A DNA stretch of 64,000 nucleotides from contig NZ_FNAJ01000006.1 of assembly GCF_900101905.1 (NCBI RefSeq), positions 434,021-498,020 on the forward strand, read 5' to 3'. The notes below the pieces were generated by a model. The model was not told the origin of the DNA. It did not search any database and saw only the letters and a list, made by a program, of their open reading frames with translations. Shown in pieces: positions 33,669 through 41,742 of the stretch. Source of the stretch: Myxococcus virescens (GTDB lineage Bacteria > Myxococcota > Myxococcia > Myxococcales > Myxococcaceae). The translations under genes and the position numbers were made by a program. Positions within the stretch are counted from its first letter, which is position 1, and each line of letters starts with the position of its first letter.

Positions 33669-34859
33669 TCAGCCGAGCCGGCTCCAGAAGGAGCGCTTGG
33701 AGGAGATGCGCTCCAGGGCTTGTTGCAGCTCCTCGTCGTGGTCGGCGCGCAGGGCGATGTCGCCCAGGGAGATGATGCCCACGATGCTGTCGTCGCGCTC
33801 CACCACGGGGATGCGGCGCAGCTGACGGCGGCCCATCAGCCCGATGACGTCATGGAGCGTGTCGTCTGGCGTGACGGCCTCCACGTCATCCGTCATCACG
33901 TCGGACGCGCGGAGTTGCTCCGGCGAGCGGCCCCCGGTGAAGGCGCGGACCACCAGGTCCCGGTCCGTGACGATTCCCACCAGCCGGCTCCGCTCGTCCA
34001 CGATGGGGACGACGCCGCAGGACTCGTCCTTCATGATTCGCGCGATGTCCCGCAGCGGACTCTCCGGGCGCGCCGTGCGCACGTTGCGCGTCATCACCTC
34101 GCGGGCCAGCAGGGCCTCGTGACGCCAGCGGCCGTTGCGGGCGCGGCCGTCCCAGCGGGAGGTGCTCGCCTCGGGGCGGCCCGCGACGGCGGTGTAAACC
34201 TGGGTGCTCGCTCCGTCACGCCGTGCGCTGGTGGCTGTTCCTGCCCAGCGGTGGGTGCTCGCCTCGTCACGGGCCCAAGCGGACGCCGCGCCTTCTCCGC
34301 GGTGGGTGCTCGCCTCGTCACGGCCCGCGCCGGGGGAGGCGCTCCGGTCCATCCGGTAGCGGGGGCGCGCGTCGCCATGGCGCTCTTCGCCATGCGCGCC
34401 GCGTTCACGGCCGTGGAAGCGCACGTCGCGGTAGGCCTCCCCCTGGGGAGGCTGGGGGCGGGAGGGCTCGCCGCCACCGCCGCCGTAGCCGGAGCGGTCC
34501 CAGGGCCGGTAGTCGGCGCGTTGGCGAGAGAGCTCGACGTCCTGTTCCCCGGTGTCGTGCCGGGGGCCCCAGCCGGTGGCATAGCGGCTGTCCCGGTCAT
34601 CCCGGCCGTAGGGGCCGCTGTCCTCCGGGGGCGTGCCGTACACGTCCTCGCGAGGCCCGTCGTCCACCTGGGTGCGCGGCAGGGCCATGCGCATCGTCGC
34701 CGCGCGGTAGTAGCGGCCCTGCCGGGTGGAGGACTCCTCGTCGCGGGCGGGGTTCCAGCCGGTGAGGTCGGACTCGGCGCGCTCACGCGAGCCTGGAGGC
34801 GCCACGTCCGCCTCGCGGTGGGTTTCGTCCCTGCCGTTGTCCATGCTTCTGTGGGCCAT
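33669..34859 (-). CDS. CBS-pair protein with long disordered Arg/Asp-rich N-terminus
   Basis: The 396-residue protein has a disordered N-terminal 250 residues, rich in Arg, Asp, Gly, Tyr and Ser. It includes repeated elements of the type ARDEASTHR (near 180-230); at DNA level GCGGTGGGTGCTCGCCTCGT recurs about 54 bp apart near 34250 and 34303. The C-terminal CBS pair (about 255-380) has REVMTRNVRTARPESPLRDI, CGVVPIVDERSRLVGIVTDR and VMTDDVEAVTPDDTLHDV...IPVVERDDSIVGIISLGDIA. CBS pairs bind adenosine nucleotides. It is convergent with the Rieske operon. The partner enzyme is unknown. Confidence 0.85.
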   Translation of the reverse strand: MAHRSMDNGRDETHREADVAPPGSRERAESDLTGWNPARDEESSTRQGRYYRAATMRMALPRTQVDDGPREDVYGTPPEDSGPYGRDDRDSRYATGWGPRHDTGEQDVELSRQRADYRPWDRSGYGGGGGEPSRPQPPQGEAYRDVRFHGRERGAHGEERHGDARPRYRMDRSASPGAGRDEASTHRGEGAASAWARDEASTHRWAGTATSARRDGASTQVYTAVAGRPEASTSRWDGRARNGRWRHEALLAREVMTRNVRTARPESPLRDIARIMKDESCGVVPIVDERSRLVGIVTDRDLVVRAFTGGRSPEQLRASDVMTDDVEAVTPDDTLHDVIGLMGRRQLRRIPVVERDDSIVGIISLGDIALRADHDEELQQALERISSKRSFWSRLG

Positions 34860-34969
34860 GACGCTCCTCGGGCGAAGTCGGGTTCAAACTGCAACGCTGG
34901 TGGTGAGGCCGCGTGCCTCCAAGGTGCGGGCGTCCAGGCGAGCGGGTGCCCGTCCCTCCCTGGCGTTCC

Positions 34970-36094
34970 TCACCCCGCGGCCAGCGCGTCACCCAGGCGC
35001 ACCAGTCCGCTGAATTCCTCCAGCTCCGCGCCCGCGTCCGGCGCGGCCACCGCGAGCGTCCCCGAGGGCAGGTGCCGGGTGAGGCGGTCGAGCACGTCGC
35101 GGTGGGCCTGGGCCCGCTCCTGCTCCACCGCGGCCAGGCGGGCCAGCGCCGCCACCGCGTGCTCCGCGTGACGGTCGCCTCCCGTGTGCTCCAGCAGCGC
35201 CTCCGGCGCCGCGAGCACGTCGTCATGGGCCCAGCTCCGGTTCAGCACGTAGCCCGCGAAGGGCAGGCCCCGCGCGGCCAGCGTCTCGCGGAACCAGGTG
35301 GCCTCGCGCAGGGAGGCGGGTTCGGGGGACGTCACCAGCAGGAAGGCCGCGTCCGGCGACGCCAACCGCTGGTGCAGCCGCTCCGTGTGCAGCCGCATGC
35401 CGGAGAAGAGGCCGCCGAAGGCGCCGATGAAGCCGCGCATCTCCTGGGTGAAGCCCGCGCCGAAGATGCCCGCCAGGACGCGGTCCACCACCGCCTGCGC
35501 GCCGTGCCACAGCCGCCCGCCGCGCGTCCCCTTCTTCGGGCCGAACAGCGACACGATGCGTTCGTCCAGGAATCGCGCCAGCCGGCCGGGCGCGTCCAGG
35601 AAGTCCAGCGCGTGCCGGCTGGGGGGCGTGTCCAGCAGGATGAGCTCGTAACGGCCGTCCGTGAGGAAGGCGTCCAGGGCCTCGGCGGCGGCGTACTCCT
35701 GCACGCCCGCCACCAGCTCCGACAGGAAGCGGTAGAGGCGGTGGTCGACAATCGCCCGCGCCGCCTCGGGCGTGGGCGCCAGCTGGTGCACCATGCGCTC
35801 GAAGATGGCGCGCGGGTCCAGCATCCACACGTCGAGGAGGCCCGTGCCCCGGGGGCCGTCGGCGAAGAGGCGCTCGGGGGGAATCGACGTGGGCTCGGAG
35901 CCGCTCTCTTGGAGCCCCATGGTCTCCGCGAGCCTGCGCGCCGGGTCGATGGTGAGCACCAGCACCCGCCGTCCCGCGCGCGCGGCGGCCACGCCCAGGG
36001 CCGCCGCCGTCGTCGTCTTGCCCACGCCGCCCGCGCCGCACAAGACGACGATGCGCTTGTCACGCAGCAGCCGGCGCAGGTCGCCCGCGCTCAC
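34970..36094 (-). CDS. ArsA-type ATPase (second of a tandem pair)
   Basis: This 374-residue P-loop ATPase reads MSAGDLRRLLRDKRIVVLCGAGGVGKTTTA from GTG 36094. It has the deviant Walker A GAGGVGKTTT, LTIDPARRLAETMG (switch I/A-loop) and LLDTPPSRHALDFLD (switch II). The family is the ArsA/GET3/MinD-like group, which couples ATP hydrolysis to arsenite export, tail-anchored protein targeting or positioning. No arsenite transporter is nearby. It directly follows a sister ATPase gene (53-bp gap). Such pairs are frequent in actinobacteria and myxobacteria. An earlier in-frame start would overlap the upstream gene. Confidence 0.85.
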   Translation of the reverse strand: MSAGDLRRLLRDKRIVVLCGAGGVGKTTTAAALGVAAARAGRRVLVLTIDPARRLAETMGLQESGSEPTSIPPERLFADGPRGTGLLDVWMLDPRAIFERMVHQLAPTPEAARAIVDHRLYRFLSELVAGVQEYAAAEALDAFLTDGRYELILLDTPPSRHALDFLDAPGRLARFLDERIVSLFGPKKGTRGGRLWHGAQAVVDRVLAGIFGAGFTQEMRGFIGAFGGLFSGMRLHTERLHQRLASPDAAFLLVTSPEPASLREATWFRETLAARGLPFAGYVLNRSWAHDDVLAAPEALLEHTGGDRHAEHAVAALARLAAVEQERAQAHRDVLDRLTRHLPSGTLAVAAPDAGAELEEFSGLVRLGDALAAG

Positions 36095-36146
36095 GGCGTG
36101 CGCCCCTGTGACACGCGCCGGGGCCCACCGCCATGCGGTCCGTGGC

Positions 36147-37091
36147 TCACGGCAGGGACTCCTGCCAGGGCGCGTGCTCCGGGGGAGGAGCGAAGCCCTC
36201 CGCCAGCGCCTCGACCAGCGCGGGGCCCGTGGCGTGGAGTTCCGGCAGGGTGAGCAGCGGCGCGCGCAGCGTGCGTGACAGCCGGACGGAGGCGGCCCGG
36301 GCCCTCTCCAGCCGCTCCAGCTCACGCCACCCCTGGTGCGGCCCGTGCGCGGCGAGCATCCGGCGCAGGGCGGCGCGGGACTCGGGCGTGAAGGGGTCCT
36401 CCGGCATCCGGTTGAGGACGGCCGTGGACAGCGGCAGCTCCAGCCGGCGCAGCTCGGCGGCCACGGTGAGCGCCTCGCTGACGGGCAGCGGCTCCGGCAG
36501 GCTGGTGAGGACCACCGCGGTGCGCGTCGCATCTTGGAGGAAGTCGAGCCCCTCCCGCACGTCGCGTCCGATGGGGCCCCCGGGCATCAGGGACAGCACG
36601 CGCTGGGGAAGGGCGGCCAGCGCCAGCGCGTGTCCCGTGGCGGGCAGGTCGACGACGGCCAGCGGGTGGACGAAGCGACCATCCGGCCGGGTGCGCCGGA
36701 GCAGGGCCAGCAACTGGTACATCAGCCCCATCTCCCGGAGCGCGGGCCCTGCTTCCAGGAAGCGGCGCAGGGCGCGGGTGCGCAGCGCGGCGTCGGCCAG
36801 CCAGCGCGCGGGCAGGGCGCGCTCCAGGAAGTGTCGGTGCCCTTCCGATGCGGACAGCCGCACGAAGTGGAGCCCGGGACGCACCCACGTCACCTGAGGC
36901 CCCGCCTGGCGCGCCCCCACGCGCGCCGCCAGCGGCGAAGGCCCGTCCTCCTCTGGCGCCAGCTCCGCCAGCAGCACGGTGCGGCCCGCGCGCGCGGCGG
37001 CCACGGCCAGCGCCGCCGCCAGCGTCGTCTTCCCCACGCCGCCCTTGCCCGATACGAGCAGCGCACGCCTGTCCCAGAGGGCTTCGAGCAC
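36147..37091 (-). CDS. ArsA-type ATPase (first of a tandem pair)
   Basis: The 314-residue paralogue has Walker A SGKGGVGKTTLA at residues 14-25 and LLAELAPEEDGPSPLA in place of the usual TDPA segment. VVDLPATGHALALAALPQRVL is the switch II region and VLNRMPEDPFTPES the C-terminal Asn loop. The altered A-loop (ELAPEE) suggests it may serve as the regulatory or heterodimer partner of the downstream ArsA protein. The two probably assemble as a pseudo-dimer like ArsA halves. Operon with 34970-36094. Confidence 0.85.
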   Translation of the reverse strand: MLEALWDRRALLVSGKGGVGKTTLAAALAVAAARAGRTVLLAELAPEEDGPSPLAARVGARQAGPQVTWVRPGLHFVRLSASEGHRHFLERALPARWLADAALRTRALRRFLEAGPALREMGLMYQLLALLRRTRPDGRFVHPLAVVDLPATGHALALAALPQRVLSLMPGGPIGRDVREGLDFLQDATRTAVVLTSLPEPLPVSEALTVAAELRRLELPLSTAVLNRMPEDPFTPESRAALRRMLAAHGPHQGWRELERLERARAASVRLSRTLRAPLLTLPELHATGPALVEALAEGFAPPPEHAPWQESLP

Positions 37092-37229
37092 CGGCCACCG
37101 TCCTGTCGCAGCGCTCCAGGCCGCGCGCTGTTCCCAACACGGTGTGGAAGGCGATACGCCAGGGCAACCGAGGCCCCGGTGCGGCTGTCCCAGGCACGCG
37201 GTCGCTCGCGTGCCCGGGTGGCGCTGGGA

Positions 37230-38450
37230 CTACAGCGCCTCGATGACCTTCTTGATGCGCTCGAAGGCCCAGTCCAGCTCGGCCTGGGTGACGATGAGCG
37301 GCGGCGTGAGGCGGATGACGGAGTCATGCGTCTCCTTGCAGAGCACGCCTTCCTTCATCAACGCCTCGCAGGCGGGCCGCGCGGAGATGTCCAGCGCCAC
37401 GCCAATCATCAGCCCCCGTCCGCGCACCTCCACGATGTGGCGGTTCTTCAGCGTCTTCAGCATGGCCAGGAACGACGTGCCCAGCTCGGCGGAGCGCTCC
37501 ACCAGGCGCTCGTCGCGCAGCACGTCCAGGGCGGTGCGCGCCACGGCGCAGCCCAGCGGATTGCCGCCGTAGGTGCTGCCGTGCTCGCCGGGACGGAGCA
37601 CGCCCATGACCTCGTCATCCGCCATGACAGCGGACACCGGGTAGAAGCCGCCCGACAGCGCCTTGCCCACCACGATGACGTCCGGCCGCACGTCCTCGTG
37701 CTGGAAGGCGAACGTCTTCCCGGTGCGCCCCAGGCCCGTCTGGATTTCATCCACCATGAACAGCACGCGGTGCTGCTTGCAGAGCTCGGCCACCTGCTTC
37801 AGGTAGCCGTCGCGCGGAATCAGCACGCCGGCCTCCGCCTGGATGGGCTCCATCAGGATGGCGCAGGTGTTGGGGGTGATGGCGCGCCGCACCGCCTCCA
37901 CGTCGTCGTAGGGCACCACGGTGAAGCCGGGCGTGAAGGGGCCGAAGCCCTGCCGGTAGCTCCGCACGGTGGAGAAGCTGATGAGGCTGATGGTGCGCCC
38001 GTGGAAGTTGTTCGCGAAGACGATGACCTCCGCCTTGTCCTCGGGGATGCCCTTGACGGTGTAGCCCCACTTGCGCGCCAGCTTGATGGCCGTCTCGCAC
38101 GCCTCCGCGCCGGAGTTCATCGGCAGCGCGCGGCTCAATCCAGACAGCTCGCGCAGCGCCTTGTAGAGGTGGGGAAGCTGGTCGTTGCGGAAGGCCCGTG
38201 ACGTCAGCGTCACCTTCGCGGCCTGCTCGCGCAGCGTCTCCAGGATGCGCGGGTGACAGTGCCCCTGGTTCACCGCGGAGTACGCGCTCAGGCAGTCCAG
38301 GTACTTGCGGCCCTCCACGTCATGAACCCAGCAGCCCTCGCCCCGTTCGATGACGAGGTCCAGCGGGTGGTAGTTGTGCGCGCCATACCGCTCCTCCAGG
38401 TCGATGAAGTCTCGCGTGGAGAGGGTGGGGGCGGCGTGCTCGGTGCTCAT
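37230..38450 (-). CDS. rocD: Ornithine aminotransferase
   Basis: This 406-residue PLP enzyme is of the class III aminotransferase family. It moves the delta-amino group of ornithine to 2-oxoglutarate to form glutamate semialdehyde/P5C. Motifs: EERYGAHNYHPLDLVIERGEG (ornithine-specific start), YLDCLSAYSAVNQGHCHPRI, MNSGAEACETAIKLARKWGY, FANNFHGRTIS, FMVDEIQTGLGRTG and the PLP-Lys block VVGKALSGGFYPVSAV. It stands alone. The proline dehydrogenase at 9535 feeds the same intermediate but is 27 kb away. Confidence 0.95.
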   Translation of the reverse strand: MSTEHAAPTLSTRDFIDLEERYGAHNYHPLDLVIERGEGCWVHDVEGRKYLDCLSAYSAVNQGHCHPRILETLREQAAKVTLTSRAFRNDQLPHLYKALRELSGLSRALPMNSGAEACETAIKLARKWGYTVKGIPEDKAEVIVFANNFHGRTISLISFSTVRSYRQGFGPFTPGFTVVPYDDVEAVRRAITPNTCAILMEPIQAEAGVLIPRDGYLKQVAELCKQHRVLFMVDEIQTGLGRTGKTFAFQHEDVRPDVIVVGKALSGGFYPVSAVMADDEVMGVLRPGEHGSTYGGNPLGCAVARTALDVLRDERLVERSAELGTSFLAMLKTLKNRHIVEVRGRGLMIGVALDISARPACEALMKEGVLCKETHDSVIRLTPPLIVTQAELDWAFERIKKVIEAL

Positions 38451-38583
38451 GGAACTCCCTGGGGAATCGGGTGGCGCGAAGCAGGACCATCGATTTCGAT
38501 GAAGTCCTTCGACGTGTCCACCCTCACGTTGTCCCAGGCGGTTGCTTCGTTGAGCACTGCACCCGAGCCCATGGCTCGCCGCG

Positions 38584-39267
38584 TCAGTGGACGGACCAGC
38601 GCTCCGCGATTTCCTCGCAGGCGAGCACCACGTCGCTCAGCCGCCGGATGTGGGCCCGCGGCGCGGTGAAGACCGTCCCCGCGAAGACGTCCACCACCTG
38701 GATGAGGCGGTGGTCACACGGGCCCAGCGGGCACAGGTGCTGCTCGGTGAAGCGCTGGAGCAGCGTGCCGATGTACTGCCCTGAGCGCTCATCCAGCGGC
38801 TGGTGCTTGGAGAAGTACAGCTTCATCAGGCCCACGCGCGCGTTGCCATGTCTGTCCATGCGCTGGAGCACGACCTCCGGCCGCACGCTGATGGTGACGC
38901 CCGCCACCTCCAGCACGGGAGGCTCCGCGCCCACCGCGCTGATGAGCGTCTCCTCCAAATCCAACCAGGGCACCAGGTCCGCGAAGCGCTCGAGCGCCTC
39001 CGAGCACAATTGCAGCCGCTGCGCCTCGAACTCCGTCTGGGGCACGCTGCACGCGAAGCGGCGCTGGTGCTCACGGAGGATGGACAGGTCCATGCCCCGG
39101 CAGAGGAAGTCCGTAATCGCATGCGACGCCTCCGGATAGCGCAGGTACTGCTGCTCCGGCGGGTGCTTCTGGTCGTGGATGATGCGCTTGCGACGCGCGG
39201 GCGTGGCGACGAGGTACTCGCCCAACTTGTTCACGGACACACGCGGCAGTTCACGGATTTCCGCCAT
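38584..39267 (-). CDS. Hypothetical protein, possibly nuclease- or defence-like
   Basis: This 227-residue soluble protein I do not recognise. Features: VNKLGEYLVATPARRKRIIHDQKHPPE near the N-terminus (quoted in two parts: VNKLGEYLVATPARRK, RIIHDQKHPPE), and SVPQTEFEAQRLQLCSEALE. A centre follows with VAGVTISVRPEVVLQRMDRH then VGLMKLYFSKHQPLD, a pattern reminiscent of the beta-strand plus K-x-Y core of restriction-like folds, but without a clear acidic pair. A Cys near 180-185 (LCPLGPC) is notable. It is downstream of the 39346-39654 gene on the same strand (78 bp). Confidence 0.6.
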   Translation of the reverse strand: MAEIRELPRVSVNKLGEYLVATPARRKRIIHDQKHPPEQQYLRYPEASHAITDFLCRGMDLSILREHQRRFACSVPQTEFEAQRLQLCSEALERFADLVPWLDLEETLISAVGAEPPVLEVAGVTISVRPEVVLQRMDRHGNARVGLMKLYFSKHQPLDERSGQYIGTLLQRFTEQHLCPLGPCDHRLIQVVDVFAGTVFTAPRAHIRRLSDVVLACEEIAERWSVH

Positions 39268-39345
39268 GGAATCGCTCCCCCTGGGTGCTGGCGAATGAGC
39301 ACACAGTACAGAGGGGGGCTGACATTCATTGGACGGCGTGAGTGC

Positions 39346-39654
39346 TCACTCCCTCTGGGGTTCGCCGTCGGGGTAGGCGCTCCAGTAGGTGTCGGGCAAG
39401 GGGTTGGTGCCGGCGTCGCTGCGCGGACCATCCCCGTCCCCAATCTCATCCAGGATGGCGCCGGGGGTGCGCTCCGTCGGGTCGATGGTGCGCATGCGAT
39501 GCGTGTCTGCCGACGACTCGGCGGCGTCCGCCAGGTCGCGCTTCTCTTCGCTCTCTTCTGTCTCCGGAGCGTGTTGCCGCGGTTCCTCCGTACGGCCGTA
39601 GTAATCCTCGGGTGGCTGGATGCCCGGCTGTTGATGCTTGTCGCGCTGAGCCAT
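39346..39654 (-). CDS. Small acidic hydrophilic protein, unknown
   Basis: This 102-residue highly polar, acidic protein (MAQRDKHQQPGIQPPEDYY, EETEESEEKRDLADAAESSAD in parts) has no hydrophobic segment. It is probably intrinsically disordered, with DPTERTPGAILDEIGDGDGP and a Pro/Asp/Tyr-rich end. It is divergent from the zinc-ribbon gene at 39802 across 147 bp. The start is the only good Met. Function is not recognised. Its composition is typical of stress- or spore-associated small proteins, but that is not evidence of role. Confidence 0.55.
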   Translation of the reverse strand: MAQRDKHQQPGIQPPEDYYGRTEEPRQHAPETEESEEKRDLADAAESSADTHRMRTIDPTERTPGAILDEIGDGDGPRSDAGTNPLPDTYWSAYPDGEPQRE

Positions 39655-39801
39655 GATGGATTCCCTCCGCCACACTATGTTCGTGACGGCGCGGGCTCGC
39701 GGCAACGGGCCAACGGGCGTGCACGCCGGGAGGATGCACGCCAGGAGGGCAGGCCGGCGGACGGAATGGACGTCCCGGGTCAGGTGCGCCAAGACTGGCG
39801 G

Positions 39802-40752
39802 ATGGCCGAGCAATCCCAACAGACACCGTCCGCCGTGGCCGGACCGCTGCTCCACCTGGGGTGTCAGTCCTGCGGCGCGCGTCTGGTGCTGGAGCCCGCG
39901 CTGCGGACCACGCGCTGTCCCTACTGCGCCGCGCCCGCCGTGGTGGAGCGTCCCCCGGTGCCCGGTGTGCCCGAGCCCGTCTTCGCGTTGGGCTTCGCGC
40001 TCACGCACATGGCGGCGAAGGCGCATGTGGCGCGGTGGTTGCGTTCGCGCAGCCGCTTCACGCGCTCCGGCATCCGCTCCGCTGCGCCGGGCGAGGTGCG
40101 AGGTGTGTACGTGCCCGCGTACCTCTACAGCGTGCTGGCGCAGGCGCGCTACCGCGCCTCCATTGGGGAGAACTACCAGGAGACGGAGACGTACACGACG
40201 ACGGAGAACGGGAAGCGGGTGACGCGCACGCGCACCGTGACGCGCACGGAGTGGCGTTCGCTGGAAGGCGAGCGGGTCAGCTACGTGGCGGACGTGCTCG
40301 TCACCGCGTCCAAGGGGCTGGACAACGCGGAGCTGGAGGCGCTGGAGCCCTTCGACCTGCGCGGCCTGGCTCGCTACACCCCGGCGCTCATCTCCGGCTG
40401 GGTGGCGGAGGAGCCCTCGCTCACGCTGGCGCAGTGTCAGGAGCTGGCCCGGAAGGAAGCGGTGGAGCGCGTGGGCGGGCTGTTGTCGCGCTTCATGCCA
40501 GGGGACTCGCACCGGGGCCTGGAGCATCAGTCCCGGCTGGACTGGGAGGCGCTCGACGTGTGCCTGCTGCCCGTCTGGGTGCTGGCGGTGAAGTACGCGG
40601 AGGACGCGCCGCCGCTGCGGGTGCTCGTCAACGGGCAGACGGGGGCCGTCCATGGCGAGGCGCCCATCTCTTCGTGGAAGGTGCTGTCCGCCTTGGTGGC
40701 GCTGCTGGCGGTGCTGGCCTTGGGCTGGCTGCTCACGGGAGGTGGGCGATGA
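39802..40752 (+). CDS. Zinc-ribbon protein with C-terminal membrane helix (copy 1)
   Basis: This 316-residue protein has an N-terminal zinc ribbon (C-Q-S-C-G...CPYCAAP, two CxxC pairs near residues 21-42). A long middle region (GFALTHMAAKAHVARWLRSR, YVPAYLYSVLAQARYRAS, then an odd Thr-rich strand TETYTTTENGKRVTRTRTVT) and a terminal TM helix (LSALVALLAVLALGWLLTG) follow. The end APISSWKVLSA matches APISPLRVAAV in the next protein, so the two are paralogues. The start of the downstream gene overlaps by 4 nt. A tail-anchored sensor or scaffold is inferred. Confidence 0.7.
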   Translation: MAEQSQQTPSAVAGPLLHLGCQSCGARLVLEPALRTTRCPYCAAPAVVERPPVPGVPEPVFALGFALTHMAAKAHVARWLRSRSRFTRSGIRSAAPGEVRGVYVPAYLYSVLAQARYRASIGENYQETETYTTTENGKRVTRTRTVTRTEWRSLEGERVSYVADVLVTASKGLDNAELEALEPFDLRGLARYTPALISGWVAEEPSLTLAQCQELARKEAVERVGGLLSRFMPGDSHRGLEHQSRLDWEALDVCLLPVWVLAVKYAEDAPPLRVLVNGQTGAVHGEAPISSWKVLSALVALLAVLALGWLLTGGGR

Positions 40753-41720
40753 GCGCCGAAGCGGTGAGGGTGGCGCCCTGCCAGCGCTGTGACTCCGCGC
40801 TGGAGGCGGAGGACCTGCGTTGCCCCATCTGCGGGCTGACGGCGCCGCCTCCGCCGCGTGCCGCGGTGGAGCGCGCGCGGGCCCGCGTGGTGCGGTGTGA
40901 CAGCTGCGGCGCGGCGGTGGAGTACTCCGTGGAGGCGAAGGCGCCCCGGTGTGACTACTGCGGCTCCGTCACCCATGTGGAGACGACGGCGGACCCGGTG
41001 GAGCAGGCGCAGCACTGGCTCCCCTTCACCGTGGACACCGAGGCCGCGCGCGGCGCGCTGATGGGCTTCCTGGGGCGGGGCGGCTTCTTCCGGCCGTCCG
41101 GGCTGGCACAGGAGGCCTCGCTGGAGTCGCTGCGTCCGGTGTGGTGGCCGGCGTGGATGTTCGACGCGGGCGTGGACGTGAGCTGGACGGCGGACTCGAA
41201 CGCGGGCTCGCGGCGGTCGGACTGGGCGCCGCACGCGGGCCGGACGCGCTTCGACTTCGAGGGCATCCCGGTGCCGGCCTCGCGCGGGTTGAAGGTGCGG
41301 GAGTGCGAGGCGTTGGCGCCCCACTACCAGCGAGGCTCCGGCCAGGACACGCCCCAGGGGCCGGAGGGCGCGCACGTCGAGCGCTTCGAGGCCACGCGCT
41401 CGGGCGCCCGGCGGAGCGTGCTGGAGGCGGTGGAGCGCCTGGCCATCGAGCGACTCCAGCAGGGCGTCATTCCGGGCAGCCGCTTCCGGAACATCCACGT
41501 CGCCGTGGCGCTGTTCAGCCTGCGCACCCAGCGGCTGGCCCTGCCCGTGTACGTGCTGGCCTACCGCTACCGCGACAAGCCGTACCGGGTGCTGGTGCAC
41601 GGGCAGGACGCGCAGGTGGTGCTGGGCGAGGCGCCCATCTCCCCGTTGCGCGTGGCGGCGGTCATCCTGGCGACGCTGCTGGTGCTGGCGGCCGTGTTGT
41701 ACGGCATGGGCGTGCTGTGA
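40749..41720 (+). CDS. Zinc-ribbon protein with C-terminal membrane helix (copy 2)
   Basis: This 323-residue paralogue of the upstream protein is coupled by an ATGA overlap. It carries two zinc ribbons: CQRCDSALEAEDLRCPICG (residues 11-29) and CDSCGAAVEYSVEAKAPRCDYCG (near 50-72; four Cys). A region RPVWWPAWMFDAGVDVSWTAD, the paralogue block LPVYVLAYRYRDKPYRVLVHG and a tail helix (RVAAVILATLLVLAAVLYGM) follow. It is convergent with the pseudokinase gene. Function is unknown. The pair probably acts as a membrane complex. Confidence 0.72.
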   Translation: MSAEAVRVAPCQRCDSALEAEDLRCPICGLTAPPPPRAAVERARARVVRCDSCGAAVEYSVEAKAPRCDYCGSVTHVETTADPVEQAQHWLPFTVDTEAARGALMGFLGRGGFFRPSGLAQEASLESLRPVWWPAWMFDAGVDVSWTADSNAGSRRSDWAPHAGRTRFDFEGIPVPASRGLKVRECEALAPHYQRGSGQDTPQGPEGAHVERFEATRSGARRSVLEAVERLAIERLQQGVIPGSRFRNIHVAVALFSLRTQRLALPVYVLAYRYRDKPYRVLVHGQDAQVVLGEAPISPLRVAAVILATLLVLAAVLYGMGVL

Positions 41721-41742
41721 GTCCGCCGTGACGCCACGCGCG

